Positions 1-11,086 of a stretch of 64,000 nt of DNA are shown here, piece after piece; positions within the stretch are counted from its first letter, which is position 1; the number at the start of each line of letters is the position of its first letter. The DNA comes from Rhexocercosporidium sp. MPI-PUGE-AT-0058 (lineage: Eukaryota > Ascomycota > Leotiomycetes > Helotiales): assembly GCA_020746875.1 (NCBI GenBank), contig JAGTJL010000021.1, positions 1 through 64,000 of the forward strand, given 5' to 3'. The notes beneath the pieces are model-generated. The model saw only the letters and a list, made by a program, of their open reading frames with translations, was not told the DNA's origin and did not search any database. The position numbers and the translations under genes are program-made.

Positions 1-917
1 ATAAAAAGTAAAATAAGCGTTTAAATAAGTAAAAAAAAAGAAAGAGAAATTAAAATATAAAAAAAAGAGACGAACTTAAATATAAACTCGAATGCGGACG
101 AGCTCGTCAAGCCTTAATAAAAAGGAATAAAGATTAATACTTTAAATTATATAACTTAAGCTATAGCACTTACGAGGCGAACACCGGCATATAATATTAA
201 AATACCTTCTCGACGGAAGTCGGAGCTAAATAAAAATAAAATATTTACGCCCTTTTAATTATAAAAAGATAAAGCTATAACGGAAACTATAGCTCTTATT
301 TTATTTAAGCGTAATACTATAAGTAACGTTAAAAGAGCCGTAATAATAAAGAAAGCGACGATAAGTAAAGAGTAAAATAAAGTTAAACGGAAAAAACAAC
401 GAATACGTAATAATATATTTAAATTTATTTAAAAAGTTAAGACGAATAATATATTAATAAATAAAATATATAAGATTACATTTAAAACCGCCTTATTTTA
501 ATAAAATATTATAATAAATTAAAGAGTCAAAATATAAGGGCAGAAGAGATATAATAATAGAGGTGGTTACATTAGTACGACTTATATATAAGTTTATTTC
601 CGAGGGAGATATTCGTATAAAATATTTGAGTTAGGCCGTCTTTTACGTAATCCTTAAAGATATAGATCCTAAATATATTATTATAAAAAATAAAAATAAG
701 TTAATAATAAGTGAGTTGTCGCTAAAATATAAATAACTAAGTAGATTAGGTATTTTAAGGGTTATAATAAATGAGGAAGATTTCTAGCTAATAATAGGAC
801 TCTTATATTATTATGCGGATATAATTAAAAGGGATAAAGACTTAGTTTTTATTATTTTATAAATTTATATAAGATAATTAGTTTGTAAGGTGATTAGTCG
901 GCAGTTAATTATATATT
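1..917. other. RIP-degraded AT-rich DNA, no gene
   Basis: This stretch is almost entirely A/T, with TpA steps everywhere and very few CpA or TpG dinucleotides, while scattered CpG remains. That pattern is what RIP leaves behind in ascomycete repeats. No reading frame of useful length and no recognisable transposon domain could be read on either strand. It is probably the remains of a transposon, but I cannot say which. Confidence 0.7.
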
Positions 918-1299
918 ATTATAATAGTAATTTTCTTAAAAATAGTGCGTTAATATAACTAAAGCTTATATATTATTAAAATAAAAACAAAATATAATAC
1001 TTTTAATAAGTAATTTAAAAAGAGTAATTCTTTAAAAAGACATGTTTTAATAGCGGCTGTTTTAATAAGGGCTGTTTTAGTAGCGATAGGCTGCTTTCGG
1101 GGTATATAAGCTGCGATTAGATTTGTATAAGTAGGCTATTTTAACTAAGGCTGTTTTAGTAATAATAGGCTGCTTTCGGGGTATATGAGCTACGATTAAA
1201 TTTATGTAAATAGGCTATTTTAAGTGCTGTTTTAAGAGCGGCTGTTTTAAGTATAAGACAATTATAAAACGTATTTTTAAGAAAATATATTATTATAAT
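918..1299. mobile_element. MITE-like element with ~33-bp inverted ends
   Basis: The arm at 918-951 is the reverse complement of 1,268-1,299 at most positions. There is a 2-base gap and a few transitions, and both arms share the core CTTAAAAATA. Between the arms are two tandem 79-base units (1,070-1,148 and 1,149-1,226), each containing GGCTGTTTTAG and GCTGCTTTCGGGGTATA. Short size, no coding capacity and terminal inversion suggest a MITE. No clear target duplication is seen, so a chance foldback or a fragment of a larger DNA transposon is possible. Confidence 0.5.
1070..1226. repeat. Two tandem copies of a 79-bp unit
   Basis: Units 1,070-1,148 and 1,149-1,226 align along their length and differ mainly by C/T and G/A transitions, as expected after RIP. 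A partial third start (GCTGTTTTAAGAGCGG) follows near 1,227. They lie inside the inverted-repeat element described for 918-1,299. Confidence 0.7.
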
Positions 1300-2149
1300 A
1301 AGAAGTTATTAAGAATTAATGTTTATTTAAAATAAAATAAAATAACTATTCGGATTAAATAAATAAAGGTAATAGTTTTTTATTATTAAGTAAAAGTTTT
1401 ATTATAATTATAAGTAAGCGCATACGGACGGGGAATAAATAGGTTAGCTATTCTGGTTATTCTCGCCAAAAGGCCGCCGCCCGGCGCTTTAGGCGCAGGC
1501 CGCCAAATTGTAAATAGGCGTCCGCGAATTTTTTTACTGATGAAGTAAAAGATATATTTGCGTTTTTAATAAGCGACTAATTTATAAAGAAGAAGAGGTT
1601 AAGTCTTTGACTTAATTTTGACTTATCGAGTAGGAAGAAAAGGTTCGGAAAATAAAAATTAGTTAATTCTTCGGATTTATGCCGAAGAAGAGGAAGAGGG
1701 CGAAGGCTTTAATATTTTCGTAATTAATATTAGTTTATTTAATGTTATTCGTTAAGTTCATATTTAATATAAGCTTTCTCTATATTAAGCTAGTTCCGTA
1801 GTAATTGCTTATAAAGGAATTCGGGAGTAAGATATTTACTATTTTCTTAGACGGGTTAATAAAAAGTTATAAATAATATAACGCTTACTTTATTAAAGAC
1901 GGCAATTACGTGTATTTAACAATTTATATTTTATAATAAGAATATAAAGATATTAAGTATCTTTTAAAATCTATAACTACAGAGGAAAGAAGATATAAAA
2001 AGAAGTAAGTTATATATAAAAATAAGCTCCGCAGAGGCTCGTCTAATCTCGGCATCTTCTCAGTTAGGAAGTGAATAGCCGAGACTGGAAATGAGGCTCT
2101 AGAAGCTCTAAACCGTCACATTAAGAGCTTCTTAGCGAGTCAAGGAATC
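1300..2149. other. AT-rich non-coding DNA with a GC-rich patch
   Basis: No gene is seen. The stretch is RIP-like except for about 65 bases at 1,463-1,528 that are strongly G/C (CCGCCGCCCGGCGCTTT, then GGCGCAGGCCGCC) and contain short self-complementary segments. The patch may be a fragment of a different repeat that escaped mutation. I could not assign it. Confidence 0.5.
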
Positions 2150-2360
2150 CAGGGGTTCAGGGGTAACTAAGTCATGCGGAGTCGGACTAATACCGGAAGG
2201 GTTTCGGAGGAGCTTATATATATGAACTCACGCTTCTTTTATTTCTTTTTTCTTCCTTATCTTTTTATTTCTTTCGTATTAGACTTATTAGCTCTCGATA
2301 GCCTTAGCTAAAGTATTACCATATACCTCTTACACCGCTTTCTTGGCTAGTGTCGTTACA
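2150..2360. repeat. LTR-like repeat, copy 1 (solo/degraded)
   Basis: This segment aligns in direct orientation with 5,320-5,553. Shared landmarks in the same order are a GGAGTCGG / CGGAGCCG block, a TATATATA run, a pyrimidine-rich tract, TCGATAGC, ACCATATACCTCTT / ATCATATACCTCTT and the end GTCGTTACA. A TATA run followed by a pyrimidine tract and an ACA end is LTR-like. The 5' boundary and target duplication could not be fixed. Confidence 0.5.
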
Positions 2361-5319
2361 GCCGTGTAATAGACGTCGCACCTAATTAATACTTAGATTA
2401 CATTTCTGGATTAAGACTTGTTTATCGTATATGCCACTTATATAAGTAAACTAAAACCATCTCAAAAATAGACGACAACTAGAGCGACTTCCCCGCACTT
2501 AAAAAAGCAGTGTGGATCTGAGTATGCCTTACGAAACATGATAGATTTATCGTACTTAGAATTGAATTTTAGCAAGAATATAAAAAGAATATAAGCATCT
2601 CTTATTTATTATTATTTAGGGACTTTTGACTACATAAATAATCTTAGTATAGTAATATAGAGAACTCAAAAATCCTCGGCCTAAGTTAATAGCTATAAAC
2701 TCGTAGTAGATTCCGTTCTCTGAGAATATTACTTAAGCTTTTAATTTTTGTATTACTTTGCTTTTTCAAAGAAAATACTGCCATTTATAACTCGTCTCAT
2801 ATCATCCTTCTTCATCACCTTATCCTGAGGCCATAGAAGTAGGTAAGTCGCGGTCCTTATATTATTCCTATTAGCTACGAAGCATTTCCGAGACCCAGAC
2901 TTCAAATTAGGGCGGACTTGTACTTTAAAAATACTGTAGAGCATCTAAAGAAATCCCAAGCGAAAGCTTAATAAAAGCGCAGAATTCCTTATCGATATCG
3001 ATTTTGATAACGAGAGAGCGTTTCGGGAAGAGTAGGAAACTAAGAATACTATCGAAAGTAGACATAATCAAGCGTACAAAAGGTATATCTTCCCCTATCC
3101 CATGAACTGGCAATCCCGCGTCCTAGCCTCTTGGCGCGCCCTACTAAGACAAAGGATATAAACAAACCTCTCTTTAATGATTATATATCTATTTCTTGTC
3201 GATGTCTAGCTTTAAGTTATTATACTACGCGTCCGCATAACTATGGGGCCCGGGTAAGATAACCTACAAGGATCTCGAATGACCTTCAAGGATTGCAGAT
3301 GATCTCTTAAGATTTCAGACGACCTCAAAAGTCCAGAATGGTCTGAATCCACAGAAACTAGATAGCTATAATACAGCGGGGTTCTGGGTCGATAAAGTAT
3401 TTAATTTCGCTATACTACTAGACATATTGAATTCAGGCTCGGAATCAAACTCTATATAAAGGATTTTCTGCTCTCCTTATATTTGAATGCAAAAAACCTT
3501 ATAGTTATAAGATTTGCGTTCTAAATATACCAGCCGCGATATTAACGGAAAATTATCCTTATCGTAGAATATAAGACGGCCATTTAGACCTTATTCCGCC
3601 AACTAATTTTTAAGACATGTTTAATTATCAAGAGAATTCCTCGCTCCAAACATATTTTCCATCTATTGCGGCTATCTATACTTGATAAGACGAGTACCAC
3701 GTGCGTATTAACAAGACCTACTCATTAAACGAAATAGCACTATTCCTTGCGGCTCAAGATCAGTTCCTAGTATAAATCTGAAAATTTCAAGGTGCTTACA
3801 ACTCGATTGGCTCTCGCCCTTGACGTGATACCCCTCTTTGGCCTTCGTGCTTGTATTTCTCCTAGCTCTTAGGTATCTCGTCTCTTCAGGTTGATGTGAT
3901 AGAGAGTTTAACTATCAATGGAAGCGGAAAGTATTATTTCCGTGTCTCGGTAGAAACTGTAAGGTTTATTAGATTTAAAGGTAGATTGCAGAATCTAGCT
4001 CCGCTGTGATTTGGTAACTACTTACGACGTATCTGCGGCTATAATAAATTAAGCTTTTCGTTCGGTTACAGAAAAATCTCGAACTGCGCCTCGATTTAGT
4101 AAATAAGGGGTAAAGGGTCGAGGCCGAGGGAGTCATCGAGCAGAGAGATACTGCTCCTGCCAGGCGCCCAGTCATTACAATTGCAATTAAACGAATCCAC
4201 AAAGATCGGTGGGAAGTATTCTATGAGCTTAGATATTATGGTTTATACTAACGATATCCGCTCATCCAAGCGCCGAAATCTAGGCAGATATGATTTTTTT
4301 TCGCCTTCTACGCTAATCCTCCAATGCTATCCCTGCGGCCCAAAACTCTCTTTAAGCCAAGAGTATCCGGGAAACTATCTTTACACAAGTCCCTTGACTT
4401 AGAAAGTTACTATAGCTCTTTAGACCCCAAGTTCTTGGACTTATTAAGAAGTTTCCCCACGGAAGTTAGTCCTAGCTTACAGACTTCAGCGTATATATCT
4501 ATTCACGACTTTCTTCTCAGTCTCCTGGTGGATGCAAGATATTCGCTCCTACTCACAAGATGAGGTCTAATATAAGAGGTTCGTCGATAGCACAGCTTCC
4601 AAGTACCTAGGAAAGATACTGAAAGCGCAGTTCGTTGGCCTAATTTGACTTTCATTTAAGGTTTGTGAGGTCAAACAGATTAACAGGGAAACTCAAAATA
4701 CATTAAGGGAGAGGGGGAAAAGGTTCTTTTGCGCCATTAGACGCAGGCTTAAAACCTAAATAAACTCAACTCAACTCATAAAGTAACTCTAACTATAATT
4801 AATTAATCTGAGTTGTTTTCCTCATACTATTAGACGAAGTGCTCATCCGTTAGCAACCATTCGCTGCGGCTATGAATTGTCCTTTAAGCGGGTCGCTCAA
4901 TGAAATGAGGAATAGCTGGAAGAAATGCAAACTTATATACGATAGTAGAAAGGTTACCTTTTGCACCATGTTTTTGGACCGGGTGCTTGCAGTGGCTACT
5001 CTAGGACTAAGCAAGCAACATCGTGAGAACTGGCTTCAATTTTTATGAGTATGGCATATATTTCGCTGTTATTATAAAATAGCTAGTTCTTCCAATTATT
5101 ATTTTATAAGACGAAGGTATTTAAACCCTTATAGAAATTTCATAAAGAAAAAGTATTATCCTCCCCTTCCTTATAGAATAAGATATTCATTTACCTCAAT
5201 TTTACCTGTCTTTTCTAAATCACGAAACCTCTGCTTCGTCGTTTAAGTGAATATAATTATCCAACTGGGTTTATGGCTCGTAATGGCGGGCTACCTGCTA
5301 GCTAAGGATTTAACCGAGT
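2361..5319. other. Degenerate non-coding DNA between two LTR-like repeats
   Basis: Composition is AT-rich but less extreme than the flanking RIP blocks. Only short reading frames (under about 80 codons) exist, with no start context, homology or splice signals that I would trust. The 2.96 kb between the two direct repeats could be the decayed interior of one LTR element, but no reverse transcriptase or integrase motif was legible. Confidence 0.5.
3267..3346. repeat. Four-unit degenerate minisatellite, period ~20 bp
   Basis: Four consecutive units of 18-22 bases share the pattern AAGGAT..CAGATGATCT. They begin at about 3,267, 3,287, 3,309 and 3,327, with a GACC/GATC/GTCT block closing each. 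No coding frame runs through it. Confidence 0.55.
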
Positions 5320-5553
5320 CAGGGAACTCAAGGGTTAGGAGATAGTAAGTCGGAGCCGTTCCGGAGGGGCGGGGAAGGGCACATATATATATAAGATGCA
5401 GTCTCTCCTCCTCTTCCTCTTAAGCCTTCCATCTTCCTCTTGAGCATTCCATCTTCAAGTTTCCTTCGTACCAAACCTATCAGTACTCGATAGCAACCGC
5501 CAAAGAACTATCATATACCTCTTGCAACGCTCTTTTGTCCTAACGTCGTTACA
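5320..5553. repeat. LTR-like repeat, copy 2, upstream of the secreted-protein gene
   Basis: This is the less mutated partner of 2,150-2,360, in the same orientation. It holds a TATATATATA run at about 5,383-5,393, a CT-rich tract (CTCCTCCTCTTCCTC) and the terminal GTCGTTACA at 5,545-5,553. It ends about 190 bp before the start codon of the gene at 5,740. If it is an LTR, its TATA box points toward that gene. Solo-LTR status is inferred; a formal alignment is needed for its ends. Confidence 0.5.
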
Positions 5554-5739
5554 TCGCTATCGCATCTACCAGAACAACAGACTAGCCTTGTCGGAAAACC
5601 ACTGTCCTGAAAACTTGACAGTATAAGCCGAGCTTAGAGTTGTAAGTTTCACTGTTTATACCACCAATGTCACTAAAATGCTGTCGTTCTAATGTGTCGA
5701 AGATATCCCAGTCCAAGAACAACGTCCCCATTGACGAAC

Positions 5740-5967
5740 ATGCAATTCCGACTCGCCCCGGCCGTCCTACTTCTGCTTGTGGGATTAAGTAGTGCAAATG
5801 TACTTGGAAAGAGAACGGTCTGTCCGATAACGGATGGTTCTGCGGTGTGTCTCGACAATGTTACCAACGGTTGTTCCCTCCCACCACCGTCTTGCCACAA
5901 CCACGTGTTTTGGTACACTTGTTATTGCGCAGCAGGCTCTTACGTGAGCTGTACAACCGATTGTTAA
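5740..5967 (+). CDS. Small secreted cysteine-rich protein (candidate effector)
   Basis: The predicted protein has 75 residues. Residues 1-19 form a classical signal peptide: a short basic start (MQFR), then a Leu/Val-rich core, with cleavage likely after the SSA at 17-19. A Lys-Arg pair at 24-25 would suit Kex2 processing. The mature part has eight cysteines (28, 37, 45, 52, 61, 63, 71, 75) and one N-glycosylation site (Asn40-Val-Thr), so four disulfides are possible. No intron is needed. I chose the ATG at 5,740 over an in-frame ATG at 5,692 because the signal peptide begins there. The frame lies in a GC-normal pocket of about 450 bases, squeezed between an LTR-like repeat and a LINE remnant. 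Size, export signal, cysteine content and repeat-rich setting match fungal apoplastic effectors or antimicrobial peptides. I recognise no specific family, so the function is unknown. Confidence 0.75.
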   Translation: MQFRLAPAVLLLLVGLSSANVLGKRTVCPITDGSAVCLDNVTNGCSLPPPSCHNHVFWYTCYCAAGSYVSCTTDC

Positions 5968-6199
5968 TAAAAACTATCTGTCATAAATGTAACACTGTGT
6001 CACAAATCTGTAGCACAATGTAATTATCTTGGATTGACCGAATTCTCTAAACTGTTAAGCCGTAAACTAGTAGTGAAGTGTTTATTTATCAGGGATTAAC
6101 AAGGATATCTTTATGGCGGCGATGAGACTCTGTCTGATCTTTTCTAAGTGCTAATGAAGGTCTTGCCCTATTTATACAAAAGAAAAGTGTTTTAACAGT
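5968..6199. other. 3' flank of the secreted-protein gene
   Basis: This is non-coding DNA of mixed composition. It presumably contains the 3' UTR and polyadenylation region of the preceding gene (AATAAA at 5,966-5,971 overlaps the stop codon). The sequence then passes into the 3' end of the minus-strand LINE remnant. Confidence 0.4.
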
Positions 6200-7400
6200 C
6201 TCTAGTCATGTGATTCGTTGCTATCCTCTTCCTCCTCCTCTTCTTCCCCCTTCCCTAGGTGCCACGCTCTCGTAGCTACCTTCGCAATCTTAGGAATTCA
6301 ATCGTAGCAGCGATTCCTTTCGTTGTATACATAAGAATTCGTTAAGAGAAGGGCGTTTTAAGCTATAAGGTGTCTCTTACATACTTCCTAGCTAAACCCG
6401 TTTCTGGGCAGCTGAATGGTAGGTGTTCAGCGGTGTCTTTCGCACCGCATCTACACCTGTCGTTAGACGTATAGCCGAACTTGTGGAAGTATAATTTAAT
6501 ATAGCCGTAGCCGATTTTAAGCTAGTAAAAAGCGTTGGCAGTCTCTCGCGGAGTACTAAGCGTTATTCTAAACGTGCCTAATATATTCCATAAGAAGATC
6601 TTATAATAAAAGTGTAAGTTATTATATAAAAGGCTACTTCTGCGGTCCGTAACTCTAGCTTATTTTTATTCCGTTAATCTCATGCCTTTAATTTTCATCC
6701 CTAGTATAATGAAGCTCGTATTGTGTGAGTTTAATTATTAAGAGGTAGCTAGCTTTGCCAGTTCGTCAGCTTTATCGTTACTGTTAATATTTGTATAACC
6801 TAAGACCTATTTTAGGTTAATTTTTACGCCTTTTACTGTCGGCTATTTTACTACGTTAATAGCTCTAATTTAGCAGCTCTAGCCGGAGTTACCAGACGGT
6901 GTTTTAAGTTGCTAGAGGCCGGCTTAATTATCTGAGTATATATTAAACGTAAGGCCTAGTTTAGCAGTTCTGTTTACGTATTCAACGGCTTACGTAACGC
7001 CTTCGGGTCGGCCAGCAAAGTCGAACTCCTACCTGTCCGTGGTACTAGCTACGAACCTGTATTTACCTAAGTATAATGCAAAGCCAACGGAAGATAAGCG
7101 CATTCGGCTGGAGCTAGTAAGGTAATAGTATAACGTCGAGGCTCTACTTGCGATATTATAGCGCCATCTTATTCAAAATAAAAGACTACTAGTAAAATAA
7201 GTATTAAAACTATCCGATTATTTAATTCCCTGCCTCGAAAGTAAGTACGCTACTTAGACTTATATTAATAGTAGCCCAGGGAGCAATGCCCGTATTAAAT
7301 AAATAAGACACTTTTAAGGTAAGGTTATAGCGTTTTTACTGACCGGCCGGGGCTCGGAAGATATATACTTTCGTTTCGACGGCGGCATTTAATAAAGGGC
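6200..7400 (-). pseudogene. LINE-type (Tad-like) retrotransposon 3' end: RNase H and Cys-rich tail
   Basis: Reading the minus strand gives a broken but recognisable ORF2 C-terminus. At about 7,130-6,745 there is an RNase H domain with a readable active-site-like stretch YSDN, a segment resembling the conserved W-V-P-G-H block (read as VLGYTNI) and then NDKADELAKL. Further on, at 6,455-6,408, comes CRCGAKDTAEHLPFSC. This is the Cys/His motif that ends many fungal LINE ORF2 proteins. Between and before these, several codons read TAA or TAG where Gln or Trp would be expected, typical of RIP. RT motifs upstream (7,400-8,007) are not legible. The element is dead. The Tad clade is my best guess from the RNase H plus C-terminal motif order. 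Confidence 0.7.
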
Positions 7401-8007
7401 AAACGTAATTAAGAGGGCTTAATATAAAAGAGAAGCAGAGTAATTATTAAAAATAAAAGAAGCCAGAATTTAGAGTACTGCGGGGGTAAGCGAGCCTAGA
7501 AGAGATTATGGTGATAGAGGATATACGGTTAAAAGGAACAGTTAAATAGCACGACAATAATTGGCTTAAGAAGATTATATAAAGGCAGGCCCGAGGACGA
7601 ACCCGCGGGAGTACCTTATATACTTATCACTAAACGCGAGCTTATAGTATATATAATAAGAAAGCTAGAACTTTAGTAAAAGCCGGGGCAGAAGTATTAT
7701 TAATAATAAGCTAGCGGATTAAGTATATTAAGGAGTATAAGCATATATTTTAATTAATAAAAGGAAAATATTATATTAAAGCCGCAGGCTTAAATTTTAG
7801 TATAAAAACTCCTGCGAAATATAATCGGCCTTAATAAAGAGGGGAGATTCGGCAGGGTATCGCAAAGCGGCCTTAAAACAGCTATAAAGCGAGGTATAAA
7901 ATAATAGCGACGGTTAAGTAATTTCCTGCAGTTAAGCATATTAAGGAGATTAACTTATATGACATTATTTATATAGCCTGAGAGGACGGATGCGTGTGTC
8001 GGTCTAT
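7401..8007. other. Probable continuation of the LINE remnant up to the gypsy element
   Basis: The sequence is partly RIP-degraded but holds GC-richer islands such as GACCGGCCGGGG (just before, near 7,340) and CCCGAGGACGAACCCGCGGG at 7,589-7,608. On the minus strand short coding-like blocks occur, but none could be assigned with confidence. The left LTR of the large gypsy element begins at 8,008. Confidence 0.4.
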
Positions 8008-8287
8008 TGTGGTAGGGTTGACCTCAGAAGTCCATTTGTTACGTGATTAAGCTACTTCTTATTATATTTAAAATAGCTTTTATAGCAATATCTTTTAACG
8101 CTAATAACGATTTTTATTATTATAACTTTTCCTTTTTATTTAAATTATACCTTTTCTTTTTTTTAATAAATTATATACTTTAAATATATAATATCTTTAG
8201 TACTCGTTAAATAAGTATTTCTTACGTTTACCTTCTAATACTTATTTTATTATTCTTTTATTATATACTTAATATTTTCTCTTTTAT
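8008..8287 (+). repeat. 5' LTR of gypsy element P (280 bp)
   Basis: It begins TGTGGTAGGGTTGACC and ends at the position equivalent to CCCCTCCAT (here CTCTTTTAT). It aligns in the same orientation with 39,863-40,142 and in reverse with 21,373-21,652, 33,672-33,951 and 40,335-40,614. All five copies are 280 bp. Its first 50 bases are much less mutated than the rest. Confidence 0.88.
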
Positions 8288-9609
8288 ATATTTTAATAAC
8301 CGACGTAAAAAATAAATAAAAAAGCTAAAATAAAATACGTAAAAAAGCCTAGAGGCCTTTTATATTAATTATAAAGACCGAAACTTATAAGTGCTCGAAT
8401 TAATATAAACTTATTTACTTAGAAATATCTTAACCCTTAAAGTAAAATTAAATACGGTATTTTAATAATCTTTTATAACTTAACGAAAAGTATAAGAAGT
8501 CTAAAAGGAAATCACTTACTTTTAATATAAGAATACTTAAATTATTAAAAAAGCTAACTTTAGCACGTAAAGTATTAATATTAAAAAAGTCGGACCGAAA
8601 ATAGCTGGGTTACGGTATAAAAAACGCCTTAATTGATATTAAAGTATATTTAATACTTTAGAAAACGAGAAGTAAATTATTTAAAATAAATTTAATAAAT
8701 TTTAACGTTAACTTTACTTTTAATAAGTATATTTATTATTCTTTTTCTCTTCTTTTTCCGCTAAAGGCTTACTTTAGGCTAACGAGATAGAGTTTAATAA
8801 AAAAGTATATAAAGTTTTATTTTATACTTTTTTAATTAATTTCAGTCTTAAGTTATTTTACGTTAAAATTAATTTTAATAATAATAAATCCTTCGCATTT
8901 AATAAGATTTATTTGCTTTACTTAAGCTTATACGTTTATTTATTATAAAAATAAAAGGCTTAGATTTCGGCGTCTTTTAGGCTTTATTACCTTAAGAAAA
9001 GTTTAAAGTTATAAACTTTTTAATTTAATATTTTATTTATATATTTCTTTTGTTTTTTTAAGCTTATATATTCTTCTTTTTTAATATAATATATTATATC
9101 TTTTACTTTTTATTAATAATATTAAGCGTATTTATTTTTTAATAAATTATTAATTTTATTAAAAAAAATTAATTATATTTAAAAACGATATTAAAGATAA
9201 CGCCTTTAGCGGCAACTTAAAAGGCAAAGAATCTAAACGACTTATTAATAACTTTTTTATAACCCGAAGAAGCTCTACGACCCCGATTATAAATTACTTT
9301 ATTATTAAGACTAACTTTATAAGCTTTATAAGCTATTTTACTTTTGTGCTTATTAAACCTTTAATAATACTTAATATTACTGGAATTATTAACTTTACTT
9401 TATTATAATTACTAAAAATACTTATAAATAATACTTTAATTATAAAAGAGAAAAAGAAAAGAAATAAAAGTAATAATAGCAATTTATAATAAGACATATT
9501 TAATTATAATTAAGGCAATAGCTATTTAAAAAGCTCCGATATAAAAGCTTAAGCCGCCTCTTAAACTTTACCGACTTATATAATACTTACTTAGCTTATA
9601 TACTTTTAA

Positions 9610-9793
9610 TGTCGTATAGGCACGGGCAGCTGCTCTCTTAGCACTGCACGTGACCTAATTAGGTTCTGCTACTGTAAACCGCTTTCAGGAGAATAACTAT
9701 CTTCTCCTAATTCTTAGAATTAGAAAAATAATAATTAATTACTTTAATTCAATTATAACTGCTTATAATACTTTAATCTACTTTTATATCATA
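9610..9793 (+). repeat. 5' LTR of copia element S
   Basis: It aligns over its full length with 17,331-17,516. The shared block CACGGGCAGCTGC and the palindromic AGGAGAATAACTATCTTCTCCT are diagnostic. The direct repeat TTTAA precedes it. Confidence 0.88.
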
Positions 9794-11086
9794 ATTATAA
9801 GCCTTATTAACGAAGTTATTAAGTTAGTATTCTTCTTTCTGTGCGCTATTAATTTAAATAAAGCTTATAAAGCAAGTTTATAAGTAAAAAGTATTTATTA
9901 TACGTTATAAAGTTTTCTACTTTATTACAGAATATAATTCATACCGCTATTTTCCACTAACTCTTCGATTCTATTCTGAACGAGTATAAAAGCCGAGCAA
10001 CTGGACTCGATACCTTTCCAGTCCTTCTTCCTTTATCGAATACTCGGAGCTCACGAGAATAACTCTTTCGCTATAATAGATTCAACTTCAGCTTCTTTTT
10101 TAAATAATCGAACTCCTTTTAATTATAATAAGCGCATTTAGACTCTTTAATATTAAGCGTTTAAATCCTTTTATATTTTTTATAAGATATAGAATTCAGT
10201 AAATCTTACGTTACTAATTACTCTTAACCTTTTCGACGCCGAACCGAAACTCTTATTACTAAACGATTTAAGAATATAATAAAATAAAAAAGCTATTAAG
10301 TATAACTTCTAAGCTTAAGCGAAATAAAACGAAAATACTTGCGACTTTATAAAAAAAAGCCTTAAGCCGAGCGCATTACTACCGGCAAAAGCTATAATTA
10401 AGAATATAGCTTTAATATATACTACTTTTATAAAAGAATACGTAAAGAAGCTCGTATAATAAACGGAAAAAGCTCGAGCTTATAAGGCAGCTTATAAGTA
10501 AATTCAGAAGACAATTAATCTTTTTATTTATTAAAGAGTAATTAAGGAATACGAGAACAAGCAAGCTCGTATGAAAAAGAAATAATTAACCGAGATGATA
10601 AACGGAAACTTTTAATTAAAGTTATAAACTTTTTAATTACTTCTCCGGATCTTTAAGAAAGATTACGCTCCTTCGGAAATAAGTATTCGCACGCTAATAT
10701 AATTTACTTATAGGAAAAAGCTCGCTATTATTAAGATAAGGCGAATTAATCTTAAAAAATAGCTTTAAAAATAGAAAGCGGCTTATTAAAATGCTTTCTT
10801 ATACGACTTACTGGACGTTAAAAGACTGTTAATAATACTTGACTTTATTAAGGCGGTGTAAGAGAAGCTTATATTAAAATAAGCGCGCGAACGGCACTCT
10901 GAATTACTAAGAGATAATATTCTTAAAATAATAAATTAATATTCTTTACTTAATTACGTTAATTAGTTATCTGCTCTTAATAAGGAATTACTTATAGTCT
11001 TTGGATAATAAAAGATAATAAGCTTATATACTATTCTTAAAGGAAGATTAGATGCTTCCGCAACCCCGTCGGTTTAACGAAACCAG

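Noticed and set aside
2753..3113. Minus-strand frames of 62-63 codons
   Set aside because: Length is within chance expectation and one start is not ATG; no features were found.
4181..4563. Overlapping plus-strand frames of 73 and 79 codons
   Set aside because: They lie in degraded DNA, lack any family signal and end without splice sites.
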